Source: Amycolatopsis lurida (GTDB taxonomy: Bacteria; Actinomycetota; Actinomycetes; Mycobacteriales; Pseudonocardiaceae). From it: DNA of 64,000 bases. Positions 25,565 to 33,584 of this stretch are shown here, piece after piece. Under the pieces are notes generated by a model that was given only the letters and a program-made list of their open reading frames with translations, was not told the origin of the DNA and searched no databases. Location of the stretch: the NCBI RefSeq assembly GCF_900105055.1, contig NZ_FNTA01000004.1:6665501-6729500 (forward strand), written 5' to 3'. Position 1 is the first letter of the stretch. Each line of letters opens with the position of its first letter. The translations under genes were made by a program, and so were the position numbers.

Positions 25565-26410
25565 TCAGTCGTCGTAGGGATCGTCGACTTCGGCGGTGCC
25601 CCAGCCCTCGACGGCCCGGGAGTGGTCGATCACGGCGAACACCGAACCGTCGGGGTCGGCGAGGATCGCCATCCGGCCGTACGGGGTGTCGTAGGGCTGG
25701 ACCACGACAGCGCCGCCGAGCATCAAGGCCTGTCCCGCCGCGGCGTCGGCGCCGCGGGCCGGATCGAGTGCGAAGTAGACCATCCAGTGCGGGGGAGTGT
25801 CCGGCCGATACTCCGATCCCATCACGTACCGGTACAGCACGGGTTCGTGCTCGATGAGCCATTCGGCGTAGTCGAGGTTGGCTCCGTCGCCGATCTGGTG
25901 GCTGGTGTAGTTGAAGAGGCGGCAGTAGAAGTGATCCGCCGCGGCTCCGTCGTGGGTGTTGAGATCCGCGCCACTGAAGGTGTTCGGCACTCCCGTCGCG
26001 AACTCCCAGGTGGCGGGCGGCTCCCAGAAGACGACGTGTGCGCCGCACGCGTCGACGGCGTGGACGATGTTGCCGCGATGGGGGATCGCCACCGGTCCGA
26101 GCGTGACCCGGCCACCGAGACTGTCCACCCATTCGGCGGCGGCGGCCGCCTGGGGCACCGAGATGTGGACGCTCCAGCCGGACGGCCCGCCAGAGCCCGC
26201 GCGGTACAGACCACCGGCCGGGACGCCGTTCAGCGTCGCGATCGAGTAGCGGCCGGTCGGCGTCGCCGGATCGCGCCGGACGACGTACTCCCAGTCGAAT
26301 AGCCCGCTGTAGAAGGTTTGTGCGGCCGTTTCGTCTCTGCACGCGAGCTCGATCCAGCACGGAATTCCCGAAGGTATGACGGAAGTGTGGGCGGCCGAGC
26401 CGAGCGACAT
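25565..26410 (-). CDS. Two-domain VOC (glyoxalase/bleomycin-resistance-like) protein
   Basis: 281 residues, two tandem VOC modules: residues ~12-130 (GIPCWIELACRDETAAQTFYSGLFDWEY ... VFWEPP) and ~140-265 (FSGADLNTHDGAAADHFYCRLFNY ... MAILADPDGSVFAVIDHSR). Members of this group act as fosfomycin/bleomycin-type resistance proteins, glyoxalases or unrelated isomerases; the substrate is not evident. A good AAGGGAG ribosome binding site precedes the ATG at 26410. Converges on the esterase gene with a 14-base gap. Confidence 0.85.
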   Translation of the reverse strand: MSLGSAAHTSVIPSGIPCWIELACRDETAAQTFYSGLFDWEYVVRRDPATPTGRYSIATLNGVPAGGLYRAGSGGPSGWSVHISVPQAAAAAEWVDSLGGRVTLGPVAIPHRGNIVHAVDACGAHVVFWEPPATWEFATGVPNTFSGADLNTHDGAAADHFYCRLFNYTSHQIGDGANLDYAEWLIEHEPVLYRYVMGSEYRPDTPPHWMVYFALDPARGADAAAGQALMLGGAVVVQPYDTPYGRMAILADPDGSVFAVIDHSRAVEGWGTAEVDDPYDD

Positions 26411-26525
26411 GCGGTTCTCCCTTACCGGTGGGAGTAAAGTCTAGTCGCTGACCGTATTGATTCCGTGAGAGATTTCGACCGGATGACCCCGGAACCCCGC
26501 CCGGTGTCCCTTCGTTGGAGCTTCC

Positions 26526-27365
26526 GTGCGCTGGTTTCCCCGAGCCCTCTCCTCCCTCCGCCGCGGCGGTGAGGAGGTGTTGCCGAGCCCGAACATCTGG
26601 TACTACCAAAAGGCCTACGAGGTCGAGAACCGCGCGCAGGACGTCGACGACGAGATCTGGCGCGTGCTCGCCGGGTATCGCGATTGGTCCGGTGCGGACG
26701 TCCTCGACATCGGCTGTGGTGACGGGTTCCACCTGCCGCGGTTCGCCGCGACGGCGCGATCGGTGGTCGGGATCGAACCCCATGAGCCGCTCGTCCGTGA
26801 CGCGCGGAAACGGGTGGAGCGACTGGAAAATGTCGAGGTGCGGCATGGGCGTGCGCAGCGGCTTCCCTTGCCGGACGCGGCTTTCGACATCGTCCACGCG
26901 CGCACCGCGTACTTCTTCGGCCCCGGGTGTGAACCTGGTCTTCGTGAAGCGGAGCGGGTGCTGCGGCCGGGTGGGCTGATGATGATCGTGGATCTCGATG
27001 TGGCGAGTGACCCCTACGGACACTGGATGCGGCTGGATCTGCCGCACTACGACCCGCCCGGCGTGGAGAGGTTCTTCGCCCGTCAGGGATTCGGCTGCCG
27101 CAAGGTGATGACGCGGTGGCTGTTCGAGGACGCCGCCGCGATGGAAGCGGTGCTGAAGATCGAGTTCAGCGCTCCGGTCGCGGCGAAGGCGATCGCGGAG
27201 GTCCGGCGCCTGAACGAGGTTTCGTCAGCTTCCGGGGAGAAGCGGATGACGCTGCCGGTGGGCTATCGCGTGCATACGCGCGCCAAGCCCACCGGCCTCG
27301 TCGTGCCAGGTCACTCCGCGTCCTCGTCCGGAGTGGCGTCCTCTGCCTCGCCGAGGATGCCGTAG
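26526..27365 (+). CDS. Class I SAM-dependent methyltransferase
   Basis: 279 residues with the Rossmann SAM-binding motif VLDIGCGDGFHLPRF at ~59-73, the acidic post-I residue in VVGIEPHE, and motifs AQRLPLPDAAFDIVHAR and RVLRPGGLMMIVDLD, i.e. a Methyltransf_11-type fold. Substrate unknown. GTG start. The last ~18 codons (a Ser/Ala/Gly tail, HSASSSGVASSASPRMP) run 55 bases into the 3' end of the convergent PadR gene, an unusually deep overlap; the tail is probably a recent extension by loss of an earlier stop. Confidence 0.87.
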   Translation: MRWFPRALSSLRRGGEEVLPSPNIWYYQKAYEVENRAQDVDDEIWRVLAGYRDWSGADVLDIGCGDGFHLPRFAATARSVVGIEPHEPLVRDARKRVERLENVEVRHGRAQRLPLPDAAFDIVHARTAYFFGPGCEPGLREAERVLRPGGLMMIVDLDVASDPYGHWMRLDLPHYDPPGVERFFARQGFGCRKVMTRWLFEDAAAMEAVLKIEFSAPVAAKAIAEVRRLNEVSSASGEKRMTLPVGYRVHTRAKPTGLVVPGHSASSSGVASSASPRMP

Positions 27366-27919
27366 ATCGTCCGGCGTGCCTCGTTGAGCAAGTCGACGGT
27401 GCGGGCCTGCTGACTCTCGGTGCCGGCGTGCATCACCTGGGCGACCGCCGCGGCCAGGGTCGCGCCCGCCTTGCGCAGGTTGACCTCGACCGGGTCGACG
27501 TCGTGGGCGATCTGCTCCCACGGCGGGACTGCGTCCTGCTGCTCGGCCGCGGCGCGGCCGGATTCGGTGAGCTCGAACAGCTTCTTGCCGTTCTCGTCCT
27601 TGCTGATCACCAGGCCTTCGTCGGCCAGCAACTGCAGGGTCGGGTAGACCGAACCGGGGCTCGGCTTCCAGAAGCCGCCGCTGCGTTCGCCGATCTCGCG
27701 GATGATCTCGTAGCCGTGCCTCGGCTGCTCGGAAAGCAGCGCCAGGATCGCGGCGCGGACGTCACCGCGTTTGCCGCGCCGTCCGGGGCCACCGCGGCGG
27801 CCGTGCCGGTGCCGGTGGCCCGGTCCGCCCGGGCCCGGCGGGAAGTCGCCGAAACCACCGCGGGCCCAAGGGCCGAAGGCCGGTCGGCCGTGTTCTGGAG
27901 GGAAGGGTCGTCGTCGCAT
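27311..27919 (-). CDS. PadR-family transcriptional regulator
   Basis: 202 residues. A Gly/Arg/His/Pro-rich head (~55 residues, GGPGHRHRHGRRGGPGRRG) precedes the winged helix: RGDVRAAILALLSEQPRHGYEIIREIGERSGGFWKPSPGSVYPTLQLLADEGLV, the PadR signature including the SPGSVYP turn, then a C-terminal dimerisation helix region. The ATG at 27919 has AAAGGA upstream. A CGATATATCG palindrome 38 bases upstream is the likely autoregulatory operator. Confidence 0.9.
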   Translation of the reverse strand: MRRRPFPPEHGRPAFGPWARGGFGDFPPGPGGPGHRHRHGRRGGPGRRGKRGDVRAAILALLSEQPRHGYEIIREIGERSGGFWKPSPGSVYPTLQLLADEGLVISKDENGKKLFELTESGRAAAEQQDAVPPWEQIAHDVDPVEVNLRKAGATLAAAVAQVMHAGTESQQARTVDLLNEARRTIYGILGEAEDATPDEDAE

Positions 27920-27957
27920 GATGTGAATCCTTTCTACGTACTGTCTCGACACGTTCA

Positions 27958-27967
27958 CGATATATCG
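27958..27967. promoter_or_regulatory. Putative PadR operator
   Basis: CGATATATCG, a perfect 10-bp AT-centred palindrome standing out in GC-rich DNA, lying 38-48 bases before the padR start. On the minus strand it contains TATATC, with GTTGTC about 16 bases upstream, so it may overlay the -10 box, the usual layout for PadR autorepression. Confidence 0.5.
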
Positions 27968-27989
27968 GAAACGGTCGGACGACAACTCC

Positions 27990-28316
27990 TCTTCGGTGAT
28001 CTGGGTCTCGGTAGAGGTCGAGCGTGAGGAGGTCGATGCCTCCGGAGTCGAACCGCCGAGCGGGCGCCTCGACGCGGGACGCGAGGACGGCGAACCGTTC
28101 GGGCCGCTCTTTCAGCAGGTCATCGAGCAGAGCGCGGCCAAGCCCGCGACCGTGGAGCTCGGGGAGGAGTGCCGGCCGATTTCTTGCCGTACCCCGTAGG
28201 CGAAGCCGCCGAGCGCGCCGGCTTCACGCACTGTCGTCCTGGCACCCCGGGGAGCGTGGCGTGCTCGGCGAACAGCACGCCGAACCGGGCGACGTCGTCC
28301 AGTTCAGAGCGCACGG
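27990..28316 (-). pseudogene. Decayed GNAT acetyltransferase
   Basis: Reading the minus strand from 28316, one frame gives SELDDVARFGVLFAEH, a second gives AGALGGFAYGVRQE, and a third gives LLPELHGRGLGRALLDDLLKE followed by VLASRVEAPARRFDSGG and LYRDPD. The third stretch has the GNAT acetyl-CoA loop pattern RGLGRALL. No single frame links them, so at least two frameshifts separate the pieces and the middle of the protein is missing. Everything between padR and the YcaO gene is explained by this remnant. Confidence 0.55.
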
Positions 28317-28402
28317 TTCAGTCTCCCAGCACCGGCCTCGGCGAACCCGGACCGTGCGACGGCAGCCGCTCCGCAAACCGGTCCCGAGCGCGGCGGCGGC
28401 CA

Positions 28403-30571
28403 TCACGCGTGGGGGAGCGGGAAGACGTTGAGTTCGTGCTCGGCGAGCGGTTCGTCCCGCCAGCCGAGTGTCACCGCCGCGTCGGCGATCCTTCCGTTGC
28501 CCCACAACGGCGATCCGGCGGGGAAGTTCGAAACGAGCCCCGGGACCAGCGTATGCGCGGCGTGGAATCCTGCGGCCGCGACGTCGCAGGTCGTCAGGTC
28601 GACGCTGACCACCTCGAATCCCCGGGCTTCGACGCGGGCTTGGTAGGCCTTGAGCCGCCGCTCCCCGAGGGACGGTAGGTCGTCCCAGCCGCGGCTCGGC
28701 AGGTCCATGACCCAGGGCGCCACGCGCTTCACGGCGCGGGGGTCGAGGTAGATCTGTTGCTGGCAAAGGAGATCCGCGACGTCGGCGAAATCTTCGCGGT
28801 ACGAGTCCAGGTAGCGCCGGTCGGCCCGGTGCGGTTTGAGGTCGCCCAGATGGGGCAGGTCCCGGCGCATGCCGGACAGCTCGCGCTCGTCGTCGAGGGC
28901 GCGGCAGGTGTGCTGGAGCGTGAACCCTTCGGCGAGTGCCTTCTTCGCGGCCTCCATCGCGTCCGGCCGCGTCGCGAAGCCGATCGACAGCCAGCGTTTC
29001 ACGCGGTCGAGCACCACCGCGGCGACCACCGGGACGTCGAACTCGTTGTCCAGGTGGATGAGCGTGACGTCGTAATCGTCGGTGGCGTCGGCGATGAGCG
29101 ACCGGATCTCGTCCGGGATCGTGAGCCTGCCGAGGCGTGGCGTGTTCGCCCACCAGAGCATGGTCGTGTCGCGTTCGAGGACCTCTTCGAGGCCGGAGGT
29201 GACGGCGTGCTCCTCGGTGGTCCCGCTCGCGAGACCGGCGATCAGCGGATCGGCGAAAGACGCTTCCCCCGGTTGGCGTTCGTTCGAGAAGAGGAAAGCC
29301 GGAACCCAGACGGGTTCGTCGGTGGTGTGGGAGAAGCCTTCCACCCACGAGCATTCCGTGTCCTGGGTCAGTGGCGCGAAGGGAAAACCGGGGGACCGGT
29401 ACTGCTCGGCCGAGTAGAGGTTCAGCCGCTGTGGGTCGAGTGCAGGGACTCCGTAGCGGGCGAATTGCCTGTAGCTGCCGAAGCATACTTCGCGCTCCGG
29501 AGCGAGCCAGCTTCCGCAGTAGCGCTCCACCGCTTCGCCGATGGCCGACTGGCGCGCGAGGTCGAAGTCGTGCCACGACGAGCCGAAGGCCTGACGGTCG
29601 TTGGGCCAGTTCGTCACCCGGCGCATGTCCGCGACATCGACCGCGCAGACCCGGAGCCGGGCGGGCATCCCCGGAGCGGGCGGGATTTCGCCGACGCCGG
29701 TCACGATCCCGGCCTGGTCGTCCACCAGCAGTTCGGCGTCGGTCGTGGCGGGAACGGGCCGGACCCGGTCGGGTACGGGGAGGATCGGGCGGCGGATCTC
29801 GGTGAGGTCCGCCGGGTTCAGTTCGATCTCGCCAGTGGTCATGCCGGATCGCCCGCCGGAGAGCCAGCGTTCGAGATGGACGGCGAGGGTGGTCAGCGCC
29901 CAGCGGGCGTCGCCGGGCCGAAGCGGGGTGGAGTCCGAAGGGGCAGAAAGGAACGCCTCGACGACGCGCGGGTCCTGCGCGGCGGAGCGGCGCCGTGCGA
30001 CGACGTCGGCGAAATCGATACCGCCGGGCGCGATCGCGGGTCCGGCGATCACCCGGCCGCGTTCCCGGCGCAACGGCAGCCACCGCACCCCGCTGCCGGC
30101 GCACAACGCGTCCAGCGCGATCAATTCGGTGTAGGCGGGGTGATCGAAGGCCGCGACCACGACCGTGTTCTCGATGTCCCTTTCGGACAGATCGTGGAAG
30201 TAGGGGACCGTCTCGACGCTCGCGTATCCGCTGTCGCCGAGAATCTCCGCCAAGGGCTTGATGAGCACCGGCGAGCCGGTGAGAAGGATCGAGGTGGCGG
30301 CGACGTCGTCCATCCCGGTGTCCGCGCCGGAGCGGAGGCAGCCGTCCGCTTCGAGGATCTCCATCATTTCCTCGTAGATCGGAGCCATGCCGGCCAGCAG
30401 TTCGGCGCGGGTCCGGGTGCCGTCGCAGCGGCTCGCCCACGCGCGGAATTCCCGGGTGGGCGCGGCGATGGAGAACTGTCCCCCGTTGGGCGTGACGAGA
30501 AAGCAGAGCTCCGGTTCGAGATCGGTGATCTCGATTCCGTCGAGCCGCGGTCTGACCTCTTCGGACCCCAT
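28403..30571 (-). CDS. TOMM leader-peptide-binding / YcaO cyclodehydratase fusion-like protein
   Basis: 722 residues. The N-terminal ~330 resemble the E1-like/leader-binding partner of azoline-forming systems: a winged-helix-like clamp (QFSIAAPTREFRAWASRCDGTRTRAELL) and a divergent ThiF-like region without zinc cysteines. The C-terminal ~390 are a YcaO domain with its ATP-site helices: ARQSAIGEAVERYCGSW, TSGLEEVLERDTTMLWW and EAAKKALAEGFTLQHT. The C-terminus ends FPLPHA, close to the PxPxP tail of active cyclodehydratases but with the last Pro replaced. Such proteins turn Cys/Ser/Thr of ribosomal peptides into azolines using ATP. No dehydrogenase, protease, transporter or precursor peptide is recognisable next to it. 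Confidence 0.82.
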   Translation of the reverse strand: MGSEEVRPRLDGIEITDLEPELCFLVTPNGGQFSIAAPTREFRAWASRCDGTRTRAELLAGMAPIYEEMMEILEADGCLRSGADTGMDDVAATSILLTGSPVLIKPLAEILGDSGYASVETVPYFHDLSERDIENTVVVAAFDHPAYTELIALDALCAGSGVRWLPLRRERGRVIAGPAIAPGGIDFADVVARRRSAAQDPRVVEAFLSAPSDSTPLRPGDARWALTTLAVHLERWLSGGRSGMTTGEIELNPADLTEIRRPILPVPDRVRPVPATTDAELLVDDQAGIVTGVGEIPPAPGMPARLRVCAVDVADMRRVTNWPNDRQAFGSSWHDFDLARQSAIGEAVERYCGSWLAPEREVCFGSYRQFARYGVPALDPQRLNLYSAEQYRSPGFPFAPLTQDTECSWVEGFSHTTDEPVWVPAFLFSNERQPGEASFADPLIAGLASGTTEEHAVTSGLEEVLERDTTMLWWANTPRLGRLTIPDEIRSLIADATDDYDVTLIHLDNEFDVPVVAAVVLDRVKRWLSIGFATRPDAMEAAKKALAEGFTLQHTCRALDDERELSGMRRDLPHLGDLKPHRADRRYLDSYREDFADVADLLCQQQIYLDPRAVKRVAPWVMDLPSRGWDDLPSLGERRLKAYQARVEARGFEVVSVDLTTCDVAAAGFHAAHTLVPGLVSNFPAGSPLWGNGRIADAAVTLGWRDEPLAEHELNVFPLPHA

Positions 30572-30837
30572 GGCAACCCCATCGTTTCCAGGACTTCCGC
30601 CTCACGAGCCAGGATCCCGGGGCGGGACCGCGGCGGCGCGGGCGGCTTTGTCGGCCGGTTACTCGGCGGCGGGGCGCTCCTAGGCCGAGATCCAAGTCTC
30701 GGGCCCGACGTGACCGCCCGACGTCTCCTGATGTGCGATCCGCACGGTCGGCCCGGGTGCGGTTCACGTGACCTGGGGAACAGCGATCCGGGGCGGCCCA
30801 GGCGCGGCGGAGGTGGACATGGGACACTGAGTGAGCT

Positions 30838-31944
30838 ATGACTGCCCTCCCTCTCGTCTTCGACGCGCCCAAGCGCGGCCTCCCGCCGCGCCACCTCGCC
30901 GACCTTTCCGCCGCCGAGCGGGCCGCTGCCGTCGCCGAGCTGGGGGAGAAGCCGTTCCGCGCGAAGCAGCTTTCGAACCACTACTTCTCGCGCCTCACGG
31001 TGAACCCGGAGGAGATGACCGACATCCCGGCGGCGTCGCGGGAGAAGCTCGTCGGCGATCTGATGCCGACGCTGCTCACCGAGATCAAGGCGCTCGCGTG
31101 TGACGACGGCACCACACGCAAGACGCTGTGGCGCGCGCACGACGGGACGCTGCTGGAGAGCGTGCTGATGCGCTACCCGGACCGCGCGACGCTGTGCATT
31201 TCGAGCCAGGCCGGCTGCGGCATGGCGTGCCCCTTCTGCGCGACCGGTCAGGGCGGGCTCGACCGGAACCTGTCGACCGCGGAGATCGTCGACCAGGTCC
31301 GCGCCGCCGCCGCGGTGATGCGCGACGGATCGATGCCCGGTGGCCCCGGCCGTCTGTCGAACATCGTCTTCATGGGCATGGGCGAGCCGCTGGCGAACTA
31401 CAAACGAGTCGTGGCGGCGGTCCGGCGGATCACGGATCCGGCGCCGGACGGGCTCGGCATCGGCCAGCGTTCGGTGACGGTGTCGACGGTGGGTCTCGCG
31501 CCGGCGATCCGCAAGCTGGCGGACGAGAAGATGCAGGTCCGGCTGGCGGTTTCGCTGCACACGCCGGACGACGAACTGCGCGACACGCTGGTGCCGGTGA
31601 ACGAGCGCTGGTCGGTCGACGAGGTCCTGTCCGCGGCCCGGTACTACGCGGACACCTCCGGCCGCCGGGTGTCGATCGAGTACGCGCTGATCCGGGACGT
31701 CAACGACCAGCCTTGGCGTGCCGAGCTGCTGGCGAAGCGGCTTCGGCAGCACCTCGGCCAGCTGGTGCACGTGAACGTGATCCCGCTGAACCCGACGCCG
31801 GGCAGCAAATGGGACGCCTCGCCGAAGCCGGTGGAGCGGGAATTCGTCCGGCTGGTGAACGCGGGCGGAGTGGCGTGCACGGTCCGTGACACGCGTGGTC
31901 AGGAGATCGCGGCGGCGTGCGGTCAGCTCGCCGCCGAGAACTGA
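30838..31944 (+). CDS. rlmN: 23S rRNA (adenine-2503-C2)-methyltransferase RlmN
   Basis: Radical-SAM enzyme that methylates C2 of A2503 in 23S rRNA and of A37 in some tRNAs. 368 residues: [4Fe-4S] motif CGMACPFCATGQGG at ~125-138, FMGMGEPLANY, SVTVSTVGLAPAIRKLAD, RLAVSLHTPDDELRD, IEYALIRDVND and the C-terminal VRDTRGQEIAAACGQL with the second active-site cysteine. Divergent from the YcaO gene across a 266-base gap. In mycobacteria rlmN follows cdsA directly; here 6.9 kb of accessory DNA separates them. Confidence 0.97.
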   Translation: MTALPLVFDAPKRGLPPRHLADLSAAERAAAVAELGEKPFRAKQLSNHYFSRLTVNPEEMTDIPAASREKLVGDLMPTLLTEIKALACDDGTTRKTLWRAHDGTLLESVLMRYPDRATLCISSQAGCGMACPFCATGQGGLDRNLSTAEIVDQVRAAAAVMRDGSMPGGPGRLSNIVFMGMGEPLANYKRVVAAVRRITDPAPDGLGIGQRSVTVSTVGLAPAIRKLADEKMQVRLAVSLHTPDDELRDTLVPVNERWSVDEVLSAARYYADTSGRRVSIEYALIRDVNDQPWRAELLAKRLRQHLGQLVHVNVIPLNPTPGSKWDASPKPVEREFVRLVNAGGVACTVRDTRGQEIAAACGQLAAEN

Positions 31945-31974
31945 GTTCTTCCTTTCAGTGATGGAGATTTTGTC

Positions 31975-32265
31975 GTGATGTATGCCCCCAGCCTGCTGGA
32001 CCCGGCTGCGGAGGAGCTGAAGCTCACGGACGTGATCGGCCGCGGCGCGACCGGTGTCGCGCGCGAGGCCAGGACGTTGCTCGGCGACCGGTTCAGCTCG
32101 GTGACCTTCATGTACGTCCTGATGCGGGCGTTCGAGGTGGAGTACATGGCGGCGCGGGACGCTTCGCGGTGGCACGAGTTCCACGGCGGGCCGTACGCGT
32201 TGTCGGACGCTGACCTCGAAGTCCTGCTCGCGCCCTGGCTCGGTTCTCCCCGCCAGACGAGGTGA
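31975..32265 (+). CDS. Hypothetical 96-residue protein
   Basis: Not recognised. Predicted soluble and helical, with a distinctive middle (RGATGVAREARTLLGDRFSSVTFMYVLMRAFEVEY... ) and a C-terminal LSDADLEVLLAPWLGSP. It starts at GTG 31975 or the adjacent ATG 31978, after GATGGAG. It lies 30 bases after rlmN and 12 bases before another small gene of the same length, so all three are probably cotranscribed. Confidence 0.6.
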   Translation: MMYAPSLLDPAAEELKLTDVIGRGATGVAREARTLLGDRFSSVTFMYVLMRAFEVEYMAARDASRWHEFHGGPYALSDADLEVLLAPWLGSPRQTR

Positions 32266-32277
32266 CAGGATGCGGGC

Positions 32278-32568
32278 GTGTATCGCCTGCAGGCCGTCCT
32301 CGTCACCGAGTCCGCGCGCGGTGAACTGCTCGCTTCGGCCGAGGGCGTGCGGCTCGTTCCGCTCGGACACGACCTGTCACTGATGCCGGTGACCGAGGTG
32401 CTGTTCGACGCCGCGGAATTGCGGACAGTGCTCGCCGAGTGCTCCGAGCACGGCGCTGTGGCGTACGTCGAGGCCGAGTACTTCGGCGGTGCCCGGAGGG
32501 CGACGAGTTCGCCGCGGTCGGGCTCGGCCGGCACCGCGACACCGGCGATCGGCTTCCCGCTTAGCTGA
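32278..32568 (+). CDS. Hypothetical protein, possibly frameshifted at the C-terminus
   Basis: 96 residues as read from GTG 32278. The first ~65 look like a real beta-rich domain (YRLQAVLVTESARGELL, GVRLVPLGHDLSLMPVTEVLFDAAEL, GAVAYVEAEYFGG). After EYFGG the frame turns into low-complexity Arg/Ser/Thr/Ala sequence, while another frame gives CPEGDEFAAVGLGRHRDTGDRLPA, which looks more protein-like. This suggests a frameshift near 32495, real or a sequencing error. I recall AYVEAEYFGG as a conserved block in unknown actinobacterial proteins, but cannot name a family. Confidence 0.5.
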   Translation: MYRLQAVLVTESARGELLASAEGVRLVPLGHDLSLMPVTEVLFDAAELRTVLAECSEHGAVAYVEAEYFGGARRATSSPRSGSAGTATPAIGFPLS

Positions 32569-32669
32569 CACACCACCTCCCTCGCCCGCTGGGCCGGACG
32601 GACCAGTCAACCGGCGGTCATGGCCGTGGGCCGTGACACTCGATGAAGACTCACGAGGAGGTGGACCGG

Positions 32670-33485
32670 ATGTCCGCGACCAAGGCGGGACAGGTGCGGC
32701 ACAACAAGGCCGTCCAGGTGCTCGGGCGGATCGGGATGGGGTGCTACGGCCTGGTGTATCTGCTCATCGGGTATCTGGCGGTGCGCGTCGCCGTCGGCAG
32801 TGGCGGCCAGGAGGCCGACGGCCGTGGCGCGATCGCGGAGGTCGGCTCGACCGCGATGGGCGGTGTGCTGTTGTGGGTGCTGGCGGCGGGACTGGTGGCC
32901 TACGGCCTGTGGCAGGGGTTGCTGGCCGCGGTCGGCTACACCTGGATCGGCAAACGCAGGACCCGGACCGTCAAGCGGGTGACGTCCGGAGTGCGCTGTG
33001 TGGTGGGGATTTCCTTGGGCGTCTACGCGGCCAGGGTCGCCGCGGGCGCGGGGCAGCAGGGCAGCGGCGACCAGAAGCAGCAGGAGTTCACCGCGCGCCT
33101 GCTCGGGCTGCCGGCCGGGCCGTTCCTGGTGACCGTGGTGGCCGTCGTCGTGTTCGGCGTCGCGGTGGGTTCGGTGGTGAAGGGTGTACGCCGGACCTTC
33201 GAGCAGGATCTCGACCTCTCGCGGCTCCCGTCAGGGACCCGGCGGTGGGTGGAGCGGCTCGGCAGGATCGGTTATGTGGCAAGGGGTGTCGTGTTCGGGG
33301 TGGTCGCGGTGCTCATCGGCTACGCGGCGCTGACGCACGACGCGACCCGTTCCGGCGGGCTCGACGCCGCCTTGCGGACCTTGGCGGCTCAGCCGTTCGG
33401 CGCGGTGCTGCTCATCGTGGTGGCCGCCGGGGTCGCGGCCTTCGGCGTGTACTGCTTCGGGGCGGCGCGGGCGCAGCGGGGCTGA
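32670..33485 (+). CDS. DUF1206 membrane protein
   Basis: 271-residue membrane protein with six predicted helices arranged as three repeated pairs, each unit beginning with an RIGxxxYG(L/A)(V)Y-type motif: VLGRIGMGCYGLVYLLIGYLAV, VTSGVRCVVGISLGVYAARVAA and RLGRIGYVARGVVFGVVAVLIGYAAL. This is the DUF1206 plan. Function unknown; often stress-linked in actinobacteria. The ATG at 32670 has AGGAGG nine bases upstream; an ATG at 32643 lies before that site. Confidence 0.88.
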   Translation: MSATKAGQVRHNKAVQVLGRIGMGCYGLVYLLIGYLAVRVAVGSGGQEADGRGAIAEVGSTAMGGVLLWVLAAGLVAYGLWQGLLAAVGYTWIGKRRTRTVKRVTSGVRCVVGISLGVYAARVAAGAGQQGSGDQKQQEFTARLLGLPAGPFLVTVVAVVVFGVAVGSVVKGVRRTFEQDLDLSRLPSGTRRWVERLGRIGYVARGVVFGVVAVLIGYAALTHDATRSGGLDAALRTLAAQPFGAVLLIVVAAGVAAFGVYCFGAARAQRG

Positions 33486-33584
33486 GCCCGTGTGACGATC
33501 AGGAAGAGCCCATCGCGGCGGTTCCGGCGACCATGGCGGTGACCGACTCCGATTCCTCGTGCGGCGCCGGTGACGAGTACGTTC

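Noticed and set aside
30572..30837. Precursor peptide for the YcaO protein in the divergent gap
   Set aside because: No short frame with a ribosome binding site and a Cys/Ser/Thr-rich C-terminus; the frames are Arg/Pro-rich non-coding type.
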